Below are positions 40,401 through 52,200 of a stretch of DNA of 64,000 bases, in pieces. The DNA comes from Marisa cornuarietis (Eukaryota; Mollusca; Gastropoda; Architaenioglossa; Ampullariidae), in assembly GCA_004794655.1 (NCBI GenBank), contig SMMW01000576.1, positions 434,001 to 498,000 of the forward strand. The letters run 5' to 3'. The position numbers and the translations under genes were made by a program. Numbering within the stretch: the stretch's first letter is position 1; each line of letters starts with the position of its first letter. The notes below the pieces were generated by a model. That model did no database searches and had not been told where the DNA came from. It worked only from the letters and a program-made list of their open reading frames with translations.

Positions 40401-43400
40401 TCTACTTGACCTATTTAAATGCCAACAGTTATTAATTAATATCATTAATGTCATAACTGCATTTTAACTTGAAGAGTTTGGCTACTAAGATATCTGCTAA
40501 TCAATTGCTATATGCTGAAGAGAGTTGTCTAGTGGTAAGAGCCAGGAAGTGAAAAATGTTTTTCAGACAAATTCGTTAAGATACTACTTCCCCAAATCTG
40601 AGCAAATAAACCTCTTTTATTTGCAATACACAATCCTTCCAATATTGACATGTACATAAATAGGTCAAATCAGTGAGGTCATGTTGAGGCCTGTTACCAG
40701 CAGAAGAAAAAATACCTGTCTAGCCAGCAATAAAAATGATATGGAAAGAAATACAAAAGGACTAGGAAATAAGCAGATGACCAGCCTGGTGATAGCTTTG
40801 CTAGACAGGCAGACAGGTGGAATGTCAGCCATTGTGTGCATCTCTTAAACAGAAGGGGGCTATTTGCATCATCGTAAGCTAAATAACATCATTTAACTCA
40901 CTGAAATCCAGTTATTTACTGCATAATTCTGACCACTTTTGCATTAACAAAAGGTCAAATGATGATCCACAGTCACAATCCCAGCCCAGTGTGTTAGTAC
41001 AGCATTACTGATGAGACATAATAGATTATTTATTGCTTTTTTATGTTGGTGTAGCACATTTTTTAAATGTTAGTTTTATGTGGCAACGATTTTAAGTCAC
41101 AATTTCTTTGTATCTGTCTGCGCATGTACACAAATGCACCTTTCTGAAGTACCGACACCCGAGTACAAATAAGCATTTTGGCATGTCATCTTTAGAATGG
41201 CCTTCTTGGTCCAGGTGATCTTCTGCAGCGGTGTTAGTCAGCTGGCAAGAACAATTCACAAGCTGACAAAGCTTTCTAGAAATATGGATTGCGGTAATGA
41301 TACCACAGGCAAACATCTTACCTCATTCTTGTCACATGAAATGAGCAGTGTGAGTATCCTTAAAATGAGTTATCTCAGAGCAATAGGCAACAAGGTTTAG
41401 GTTCAGAAACTAAATTCCAGGACAAGGGGGGAGGGGTAGACTAAAGTTTCATGCAGCTGTACTCCTTTTCTTATTCTGAAATTTGCTCATATTCGTAAAA
41501 TCATTTGGTATGCACAACATTTTTACAGAGGGAATAAAATTGGTTTGGACTTTATTAATATTCTCCCCCTGTTGTCATTTTTGGGCCTATCCATTGTCAA
41601 TTTTCAGAAATGTTCCTATTCAAAGGCTGCCAACTTTCATTTCAGGGTGAAAAATTTCTAATTGGAATTCCTTGTGTGAATTCATTCAGGTAAACATTTT
41701 TTATTAACAGAAATAAGCATATGGTCAAAATCATTTAATATTTGTTTTCAATGTGAATATGAAATGGAGCAGTGCTTACTGAATGAAGGGGAAATTTTTT
41801 TTCCCAAACAAATACATAAAAAATAAAGAGACAAAATGGTAAGACTCTCCAACAGTCCAACTTATTTGTGACACTTTTAACAGCATCCCAACATTTTGGT
41901 TAGTTTAAAACATTACTTTTTGGACTATCCTGTTACATTATGCTTATATACAAAGAACTATTGAATATATTTTGAAATTTACTGGCATATGACATGAAAA
42001 TGTAGGAACCATATTAACACAAACTATCAATTTAAAAAATTTATTCAGTGCCCAGCTGCTGTTGTCACGAGCAACAGTAGGTCAGCTGATGACCAGATCA
42101 CTTAATGAACTTGTGCTGCTGGCACCAGAGCTGCCCACAAACATAATCAAGGTGAAACTTAAGAAAAATTTGTAGTCATACTATTCTCAGTAGGGTGACC
42201 AACTATCAGAAAAGTCTAACTCTTTCTATACAGTTTGCACCCACAGACGCGAACGTCTTCATAGCTACAGCTCACTAGTGTTGATTTGTCCATAGTGGTT
42301 GAGTTAAATATTACCAAGTATAAGGGAATCTTCAGCTAATCTGATCCTTGTTTTTGTACGTTCTCAAACTCAAAAAGCCCTACTCTGCCCATGTGCTGTT
42401 CTTACAAATGTGTTTGTCATAGATGAATTAGTTTTATATACATGCATCATGAACACTATTCAACTCCAACGAGTTCGTAAGGTTGACAGTTTTGCCAAAA
42501 CAGAACCATCACTGCCCAACATCTAAAAACAGACTTGAGAATGGCAACATGTCAATATGGCAGACAGCTTGCATTGCCTAGCAGAACTGCTGCCATCCAT
42601 GTGCCATTGACACAGGCACTCCATCAGGCTTGTGTGCAGTGGTGCAAACATCATCCTTACCAGACAAGGCAGAAACAAGGAAAAATTCTCTTTAGTTTTG
42701 AGTCCAGGCTCAGTCTGGTTCGTGTGATGGCAGATGAGTGTCAGCACCCAGAAAGATTCATCAATGTCTGCATTAGGGAGCACAACTAGCATGCTGTCAG
42801 CTCTGTGATGGTCTGAGAAGGCATCCATCTTTATGGCAGAACCCCTCTTCATTTTGTTCATAGCACTCTGACTGGCATCTTGTACCAAAACAAAATTGTG
42901 CAGCCACTCATCATGCCAGCTTTACCAGCCATGGGTCTAGGTTCCGTGCTACAAGATGACAATGCCAATCCCCACTGTATTTGCTTGGTGACCACCTCTT
43001 TGCAGTGATAGCCAATTCAGTGTCTTGACTGCTCATCATACTCACCTGGCTTAACACCCACCAAGAATGTCTGAGACATCCTGGGATGTTGCATTCAATT
43101 TTTTCAACCACCCACAGGCAGGAAACATGGAATACATGTTGCACAGGAATGCCTGACCACTCTTCAAGCCACTCTAGTGACACTTGTTCAGTCTTCGCAA
43201 TAAAGATTCATTGAATGTGTGGCAGCCACACACATTTTAGACTGTCAAATTTCACTGACAGATCCTTTAACTGCCAATATCTTGGATTGGAACTAGTTAA
43301 ACTCTTTTCATTCTTTACTGTCAAATGATAAAACTTGAATACGTTACAGCATTAACAGTCACAGATGGTTTGGTGAGTTATTCTCTAGCTGACCCATAAC

Positions 43401-45754
43401 TTTTTGTGAGCAGTATATCAGTTTTGAATTGCTGTTGCAGAATATGTACAAAGTGTTGACCATGGACAATGGTCTAAAGTTACGACTGAATGGATCTGAG
43501 AATGCAGAAGAAAAGGCCAGGACATATTGTACATCATACAAGTCCCAGCTGACAAAGAGCACAGGAACTGATATAACCAGTCCACCACCTAAGCTATGTT
43601 GCCCGTCCTCAAGGTTCACAAACAACTATGATTTAGATTCCGAAAAGAAAAAACTTGAAAAGAAGCCACCTACAAAATGCAATGAAGTCCAACAAAGTTG
43701 GCAAAACCAACAATACTGTATTTCTGGCTATGAGACTCGAATAGGTCTGGACCAGAATAATCAGTGTGCAGGAGAACTCTCACACAATACATTTCTTTTA
43801 GACGGATCTGAGCTGCCATCACCAGAAATTTCAAATGAGATAAACAAGATGGATGATGAACACTGGTATTGCTTGCAGAATTTTCCAGAATCGTTGTCTG
43901 CTCAGCAAACTTGCCAAAACTCTTTCAGTTTGTCAACTAATACTTATATATCCAGAAAAGATGAGACACATTTGGTATCTCCTCCACATGGAGGTATCAC
44001 TGACAATCACAAGTCTTTGAGATGCTTTCCCCAACTGATGCCAAATAACCATGACATTCACAATTCTGAAATATTTTGTCCAGAAATATTTTTTCCAAGG
44101 CAAAGGCAGGATAAGAAACACACCATTCATTTCGATGCTGATGATTTGTGCAAGAGTTATAATCATAAGAATGACACTAACTATTCAATATTGTTTCCTC
44201 AAACAGAGCCTAATGGACAGTGGAAAAATTTAACATATTTGCCACCACAATCTAATTTGTCTCAAAATGTAACACAAAGCCAAATGCAAAATGCTGTCAG
44301 GAGTCACAATGTGATATATCCCAGTGCATTTAACTCTGACTGTTTAGCACCAAATGACTGTGACAGATTCTCTCTAAGCCAGTTTAGAATGAACAATAAG
44401 CCAGTTACTCAAGGAACTGCTACAAGGATCAAACCTTGGTTCCCAGACACTGCAAGTTCTAATATTCAGGATCTAAGCGCATATAGGGAGCCAATGCATA
44501 TGACTCCCAGCATAGAAATGCTGAACAAAATGGACCATAGGCAAGGACAATCTTTTACTCAAGAATTGATTGCTACTACTCACAATCTTTTGCATGGACC
44601 ACCTCAAGATTTTTCACGTGATAGACAAAAGATGTCTGGATATTGGTGTTATCCTCATCGTGTTAACATTGGGCTAGCACAGCCACTGAGACGAAACACA
44701 CCACATGGTTTGTAAATGCTATTTTAAATTTCCATTTATAATTCTGATTGTAATGCAATTACAAAAGACAAACATCATCCATCTGGCAAATATAATTTAA
44801 AGCTAGTCATTGCATATCAAAAGCACAATCTAATCATCTGAAAGACATTATTAATTGGCTCCAGTTTTATGTTGTTAATTTTATTATTTTAGGGAGGACA
44901 AAGTAGAAATAACTTTTCCAGCAGAAGTCTGAACTACTAAAATTTAAAAAGTAGTGTTCTAAGTAGTCAAGAAAATTACTATTTGTCATATTCTGAACTG
45001 CTTCAGCAGCTGTCTTAAGTTATTTGCCTCCTCCTCACAGAGAGGAAAAACGAACCACAAGAATCGGTACAGACAGCTTCCCCTAGTCAACATGAATCAC
45101 AGCAGCAGCAAAACAGCTCACCACCTATTGAAATTCCAGACATAGACTCAGTTGGAAACAGAAGGTTCAACAAGGTAATGCCAAATGATGATAAATATAA
45201 AAATTTTGTATTTATACTTAAGTTCTAATTAACCATAAGACTGATCACGTTTCTCCCCTTATAAAATAAAGCCAGGTTATGCACCCATGAAGAAACTAAA
45301 GAAATGGTCACATCAGTGTGCATCTATGGAGGCCACACACACTTATAATGGTAAGCCAATTTTTTGAACGTTTTTCTTTACTCATTATGATACAAGTATC
45401 TTTTGAAGTCATTTAAAATTAAGCTCAAAACGAAAAAAAAAAACAATTTTACATGGATACCACATACAGAGTACTGCCAAAATAACAAACCTGTGAGAAA
45501 ATGAAAGTTATGTAGTTTTTGATTTCCACAATGGACCTCGTGTAGGAGGTATGCTTTCCTCTAACCTCTAATCATTATGATTTAAAATGCTCTTGCAGAT
45601 TAATAAAGTTATATTGTAAATAACTTTAGATCCAGGTGCTAATGGAGCCGATAATGACCACTTAAGATTGGCAAAGAGAAAGCCCCAAGAAGCACGACTT
45701 ACTTATCAACCTGTGCCTGGGAAAGGGGGCCAGACCAAATTGGTATTTCACTAA
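31445..45754 (+). CDS. SHOC1: SHOC1 (shortage in chiasmata 1), XPF-like meiotic crossover protein
   Basis: Twenty-eight exons give 5391 coding bases (1796 aa): 31445-31480, 31689-31821, 32256-32358, 32613-32785, 33077-33227, 33497-33611, 34167-34335, 34598-34732, 34976-35117, 35461-35555, 35666-36505, 36591-36695, 36947-37102, 37239-37406, 37670-37810, 38050-38174, 38325-38440, 38777-38955, 39385-39481, 39794-40018, 40171-40270, 41215-41349, 41646-41689, 42049-42151, 43441-44707, 45041-45174, 45272-45350, 45630-45754. Family features: the XPF-like core from about residue 860 (FHPKIAAVCREIQQHS; CLVIVRNYQ; ADLVIEYEASKD; HNILVLARDYQTLKG), the HhH2 segment IGIPCVNSFSAQLLLSRA at about 1215-1235, and the tail LTYQPVPGKGGQTKLVFH, like the vertebrate end. 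SHOC1 pairs with SPO16 and stabilises recombination intermediates. No ERKxxxD nuclease motif is seen, as in known SHOC1. The start at 31445 is the first in-frame Met of its exon; an upstream exon joined at 31393 is possible. Confidence 0.93.
38963..39230 (-). mobile_element. SINE-like repeat in a SHOC1 intron
   Basis: Starts with (ATA)n at 38972-38985, which is an (ATT)n tail if read on the minus strand. The body contains GGGCACTGCCCTCACAC and GTGTGGTCTCTAACACCTCC, with a low-complexity purine run between. The composition differs from flanking SHOC1 intron sequence. The tail at one end and the lack of inverted repeats fit a retroposed element on the minus strand. Family not identified. Confidence 0.5.
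42450..43240 (+). pseudogene. Tc1/mariner-type transposase pseudogene in a SHOC1 intron
   Basis: The plus strand encodes, in broken frames, a run like Tc1 transposase: VQWCKHHPYQTRQKQGKILF, then SFESRLSLVR (first catalytic-Asp block, here Phe-Glu-Ser in place of Ser-Asp-Glu-Ser), RFINVCIREHN, then after a frameshift LTGILYQNKIVQPL and LQDDNANPH (second Asp block). The remains of the WPARSPDLNPIEH region follow, interrupted by stops. Several frameshifts and stops plus the altered first catalytic block make it inactive. It sits in the same orientation as SHOC1, in the 1.3 kb intron between exons 24 and 25. Terminal repeats were not found. Confidence 0.8.
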
Positions 45755-46258
45755 GCAGGGGTGAACTATTATTCACAGGTATGGATATATGAATATCAAA
45801 GTATGAGTCATTGAATTATGAACACTTGTTAGGATTAGTTCACCGATGTATTTATCATGCCAAATGTTTATTTGATTTTTCATATTCATGTGTCAACAAT
45901 CTATAATTTCAGAGTTAGCATTTTGGTTTAAAACACTGCTGAATACTTCTGTGTACTGAGCAGATAAAAAGGCTTGTGTGGTAACTTACTATAACTGTGT
46001 ATTGCTTAAAACACATATGAACATGACATATATTCTGTTTGCTGTAGCTTAACCATAATATTACACATAAACTAGTATTCATCGTGTTATTATAGAGACC
46101 TTCTCACATCTCTATGTTACAACTCATGAATGAGGAAAAGTTTAGTTCTAGAAACAATGAAAACTATGGACCCATCATCACAAGCACTGATTTTATTTAC
46201 AAAAGAACCATCCATTCAAGACAAAATTTTTCCTCCCTTGCATAATGTCCAAGATTGA
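45755..46258. other. Convergent 3' region between SHOC1 and RPF1
   Basis: A 504 bp tail-to-tail gap that must hold both 3' untranslated regions. On the minus strand an AATAAA at 46192-46197 serves RPF1. No canonical AATAAA is clear for SHOC1, so its transcript may use a variant hexamer or overlap the RPF1 3' end. Confidence 0.6.
46192..46197 (-). terminator. Polyadenylation signal of RPF1
   Basis: AATAAA on the minus strand (TTTATT on plus), about 62 bp past the RPF1 stop codon. Confidence 0.55.
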
Positions 46259-49200
46259 TCATAAGAAGAATTTTCTCCTGCTGGTCTCCATTTCATGACG
46301 CTGAGGGATGATAAGAAAGTTAACCATTAGACTTAAAGCATGAAATTGTCCAAATTATGTGCTTCAAATGGTCTAAAGAAAAAAAATCTAAAGCAGTTAC
46401 ACTTGCTGAAATGATTTACAAATGCAACATCTCAATTAAAAGTACTAGCACCCATAGCAGATATCAAAAATATTTATACATGGTATGAGCAGAATTATTT
46501 AAAACAAAAATCCATGACTGTATATTTTTACCTTATGTATCCATTCATACTGGCCAAATTTTGAATCGAAGCTGCCTTTCTGTAGTGAACGAAGTTTTAG
46601 GGTAAAACGAGGACCCAGTTCACGAAGAGCCACCTTTTTACCATTTTTGAATTCATATCTGTAAAAATGGGATTTATGAAATAAATATAATGTTAAATTC
46701 TTTTTGTGATACTGACTGATCATTGTATATGAAATGTTAACCAGCCACTATATGCCTAAGTTTGCCAAATTTAATAGCACTACATGGCTATGAGCATACA
46801 GAAAACACTTGTCATCCTACAAGTGAATTTCAAATACTGTGCTAATCTGGACAGACCTAGTTAAGATGAAGAAAGCCCTTAAATTGTCATCAGCAAATAA
46901 AAGAATAACCTGTGCTGGCGAAAAAAGATGAAATCTCGTTGATTGTGAAAAGTAACCACTCGACGACCATGGAAATTTGGATCTGGATGAAAGAGACTTG
47001 CTAAAAGGCGCCCCACAGAATGACCCAGCCTTGTATTGAAGTTGTTAAAGATTAGCTCAGGCTGATGGTTAGACATGGCACCAACATGCTGAAAAACATA
47101 TGTAATGATCATTTCCATAAACCAAAATGTTCACCAATTAACAATGAGCAGGATACACTCTTTACTGCCTGATAATTTTTATTCAATAACGGTTTTAACA
47201 GTCTCTGCCACTGAGCATAATCCCTCTGCCATTTTCCAACCGCAAGTTACTGCAACCATATTAACAAGGATTCTTCTGGGGTTCATCACCTGAGCATGTG
47301 ATTCTCAACAGCTCTCTGTAAACTCGGCTGACTAAGATGTTTAATAGTTTCATTTACTGCATGTTTTGTGACTTCTGCCAACAACAATCATCTGGTGAAT
47401 AGAATATCTTGTTAATTAATTTTGTTTAATTCTTCCAGACGGTATTTAATTTTCCCGTTCTAGAGAATTCCTGGACCATTACTTAACCACTGTATGGTAT
47501 ATTGTATTTGTAAGCTCATAACTGTGTCAGTGTGCATGCAGAAACAGGACAATTTTTTTAAGTGGTTTTAACAATCTCTGCCATCATAAAGAATCAGAAT
47601 GAAATTAAGTAACTGAGTTTACACTTATTAAAAAAAAAATTCTGCACCTTAATGTCTGTTGTCAGTCGAACACTTGTCATTTTAAAGTGTGCAGTTGGGC
47701 CATCTGGCAGATGGCTAATAACCAGTCCATCTACATTAAGTCAAGGAACATTCTGTATTACAAAACTTGAAAGTTTAACGATCAAACTCTCCCTTGTTTA
47801 ACATAATCACAAAGCCATACTTAGAGGGGGAACTTCTTTGGACCAGAGGAAGAGAATGGTTTTGCCCATGCGAGGGAAAGTAGGAGTACATGCGGTGCTG
47901 ACAACTATCGGTCAGTCGTCTCCAGTTACTACCCGGCGGGTACTCCTACCTTCCTTCGCTTGTGCGAAACCATTTTAAAAACCACGCACAAGAAGTTTTG
48001 CCTTTAAGGTGCTTTTTACTTTACATCGTCGAAAAAATTAAAAACAAAAGATAAATACAATGTTAAAAAATCCTATGCATGAAAAAAATTGCTATCACTG
48101 TGATGAATCATTTTTAATTATATCCAATTCAAAATGGTGGTGCATTGTTGTGGGGCAAGGGGGGATTCGTTTTCACTTAGTGATTCTTATTCTGCCATTA
48201 TTGCACTTGACACAAGATTTATAGGGGAACTCTCTGGGGAGGGTGGGGTAGTTATGAAGCGAAGATAAGTCTTTGCCTTTGGGCAACATGGGGAATGCAA
48301 GGACAGGTGTCTTGTTTCCAAAATTATAAAGTGGCGTCCAGACCACAGAGATTTTATCTATGGAACTGTAGTTATAAAGTGGTGACAAAGGTGCCCTGGG
48401 GTAAAGAGACAAGAATGCCCTCAGGGGTCTGGATGTTGCTTCGTTACTTTGAAAACAAGATGCTTTTCCTTGCATTTCCCATTATACCATTTCCCCAAGA
48501 TTATGCCTCACCCATGCTTTATTAATAACTTGCTGCTGACAGACAAAAATGGGGGTCTCTAGTGGATGCTTTATATAAACAACAATGTTTTTAAATACCA
48601 AAAGAACTGCCTATTTAACTGCAATAACTAAGGTCATAAGTAAAAGGATACTGGGTTCTTTTTTGCCTTCATTGACAACAAGCAAAACTGTAAAGTCACG
48701 TGACACAGCCTGGGGTATAATCTTCTTTAGATCAAGGCCACGCCGGTAATAGATTTCAGAATTTGGGATTATTTTTTTCAATTCTTTGCAGAATTTGTTT
48801 GTTCTCTGAAACAGAAAGCCCCACGCAAAATAAAAATGTTTTCAGTCAACTGTGTCTGTTAAATACATGAAAAAAATCATTTTTTAATATCAATACATTT
48901 TTTTACAAGAGTACAGATTTTCCCAAAACCAGTGCAAATATATAGATATAAAAGGTAATTTTAAAAACGAAAGAATTAATAATTTATTAGTATTACCTAT
49001 TGCACTAAGTCCTGGGGAGACAAAGTCACATGTCCTGGTGGCATATTGTACAATATGGTTGCCCACACATAGTGAACTATCAAGATGAACTACATCATCA
49101 CTGGGATCATCTATATTGTCTAACTAAACCAATCCTGTGAAATGATAATGCAGCAATAAATACAGTCCACTAATATCCTGTTCTCTCTCCCCCACTCCTT

Positions 49201-52200
49201 TTATATCTCTTGACTAGTCTGTCCTGTTAATACCCCTTTGTTGACCACCTATATACATGATTGTTGGAGATAGTCTTACCATGCTAACACAATATATAGT
49301 TTTCTCTAGCCACTGGTTCTGTAAAAGCAGTAATATTACCTAAACAGGACAAAGCAAAAGCTCACTGCTGCTGCAGCTATAGCATCCTCATCTACTCACT
49401 AAAAATGACACAGTGTAATAATTGTGCTGCTGTCAATGAAGTTTGTTTAAGTTTTTTGACCTATACTTTACCCCACTAAAACATTTCAAACTTCTTTTCA
49501 CAATGCTTTCCTTGTTTGATAAACATTTAAACTTTTTTAAAACCACATACCTAAGACCACACCTATCGGCATAAATTTTTGTTTCAAGATTTAGAGCTAG
49601 AACTTACGCTACTAGGACGATCTGTTGTAGTAATGAGGATTTTTGGCATTCTGTCTCTATGAAAATAGGATGATAACTCATCTTGTTCTTCATCTGCAGC
49701 AACCTTTACAATAAAAACAAAACAAAAAAAAAGCATAAATAAAAGATGATAAGGACAACAGGCAGAAAAGTAGAATAGCTTCGTTTAAGCATCAAAATTT
49801 TACTAGAATGGCTAGTTCAACTTTCATGACACATATAAATGTCCAATGGCATCCATAAGAACACTCCCTCACAGACAAGCCACTCAGTTTCATTAAGCCA
49901 CATGAATAACAAACATTAAGCAAGGGTTTATAATATAAAAAAAATGAAATCTAATTAATATTACTCTAAGGATATTCAGAACATACCTACTTAAATAAAT
50001 ATATAGAACTTACTACCATAACAAAATAATAATGTTCTTTTCATATTTGTAATATTTAGGAACACATGCAAAATTAATCCATTCAAATCAATTCTCATTT
50101 TTATATTAATCAAATGCTTTTACCTCTTCATCTTCTGGATCCACCATTGTTTCATCAAAAACTCTCATATTTTCCAAAGTCTTTGGTACTTGTTTTGGTG
50201 GTGCCTACAATGAAAGCAACACACTTTTATGGGATAAAAAAGCCCACAGCTTACTGCAGAGATAACTTATCTTTTTATAAATTTAAACAGTGTCTCAACT
50301 CATGTACCATAGCGCAAATGGTGATGCATTTCATGATGTTGTGTGCAATCTGGTTAAAAAAGTAACTCATTGTGTTGATAATCTTCCATAAGTAGAAAAC
50401 TTATCCTGCAGACAACTTTAAGAAAATGAAGCTTTGATAAATCAGTCTTTTAGTTTACCCTACATAGCCTGAGCATGCAGAAAAAAACTAATAGCAAATA
50501 TTTATGCGGTTTTATGATCTTCACTCATCAATTTGAACACTTAGGCGTAGAATCTAATTATTATAAGTTATAAACTACAAGTTTTCTCTCTGCAAGATAT
50601 ACAATAACTGTACTATAACATTAACACAAATGTCAGTGACATTTTAACACAATATTAACTGAAACTCTGATACAAGTGATGACAACTTCAGAGTGCTTGC
50701 TTTATGTACCAAACATTTACAATGAAATTTTGAAAAGACTTGTGAATTTCATAGTTACCTTCTCACCCAATGCCTTGGCTTCACGCACTTTCTTCTTCTT
50801 TTCCTGTAGTTTGGCCTGAAATGGCACAAAGCACAAATTTAGCATTAACTTAATAAAAATTGTACTTCCAAAGCAGCAGCACTCTGCAGACTATACTACA
50901 TAGTATATAATGATCTATAATACATAATGGTATCCCGACAACAGGGATACCAGAAAGATTTCTAAAGATGAAGGCAGCAACTCGAAACTGGGAAAAGATA
51001 AAACCTTTACAGCGCAGATATTTCTTTTATTCCCAGGTCGCTGATCATTTTTCCCCACGACCACATCAGCCCACTACGTGAGTCAAATCATCCCAGCAAT
51101 GACAATATCATCCCAAGTAAGACCCCATCCCAAAAGACAAATCGCTCACGGATGACACTACAAGCTATTAACATCAAATATCAAAAGATCTATACACTGT
51201 TTGAACATTATTCATATTCAAGCTCCATCGTCTGTTTCAAACAGAGCAATGCAAACAAATTCAGGAATCATTTTCTAAACAAAAATGGCCACTTGGTAAT
51301 ACACATTTAGATTAGAACAAATCACAATAAACATGATTTTCTCTTTATAAACAATTTTTTTACGTTTTTGTCATCGTGGAGGTTTGCATTACATCTCTCT
51401 GCAAGCATCTGTGTATGCCGTGGGATCAACAATACCCAAACAGTGTATTTATTTAATATGAACCTCCAAATAAAGATTGTCATTTAAAGTTTAGGCTAAA
51501 TTGACAGCCAGCCTCAAGTGGCCTGGGGATATTTGGGTAACCGGTCGTTTCGACTAGGATCGTTTGGTCTAACGGTCGAGTCGTCTATAGGACGCATGAA
51601 ATGCTATAGGATGCAGGCCGCTTCATGACAGCCTGCCTCCTCGCAACTCTCACTTCAACTTTCGTTATAAGGTGCATTGGGGAGGGAGGTTGTCTTATGT
51701 TGTACCCGCCCTACGTGTGGTTGCACCCCTGCATGGCGCTGCGTGGGTTTCCATTAATTTGTTCATTCTGCAGGGACCTTTATTTGTATGTGTTATCTTG
51801 ACATTATTTTTGGCAGTGTTCGTCCTTTCTTCTTCTCTCTTACAATTTTCTTCCATCTTTAATAAACATGTGTTTTTTACTGTTCCCATGTGTGTGCGTC
51901 AATTTTTAAACTTAGGAATGGTTAGATGCGTCGCCGGCATCAGGCGTTTGAGTGCTTGTTGAGTCTGTGTGACAATTAGCACTATTTACATGATAGATTG
52001 AAATCGTTTATTAAAAGTCAAATCACTTCAATTTTTTTCCATTTCATGCGTCCTATAGCATTTCATGCGTCCTATAGATGACCCGACCGTTAGACGAAAC
52101 GACTTAGTCGAACCGACCTTAGTCGAACTGACCCTAGTTGAACTGACTAGTCGAAACGACCCTAGTTGAAAAGACCGTTAGTTGAACTGACCCTAGTCGA

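Noticed and set aside
48173..48525. Mirrored 100- and 76-codon frames on both strands.
   Set aside because: They result from the palindromic element within an RPF1 intron; the similar N-termini reflect the inverted repeat.
51672..51962. 96-codon hydrophobic frame inside the RPF1 intron transposon.
   Set aside because: No transposase motif. Composition is uneven, and it lies in the core of a non-autonomous element.
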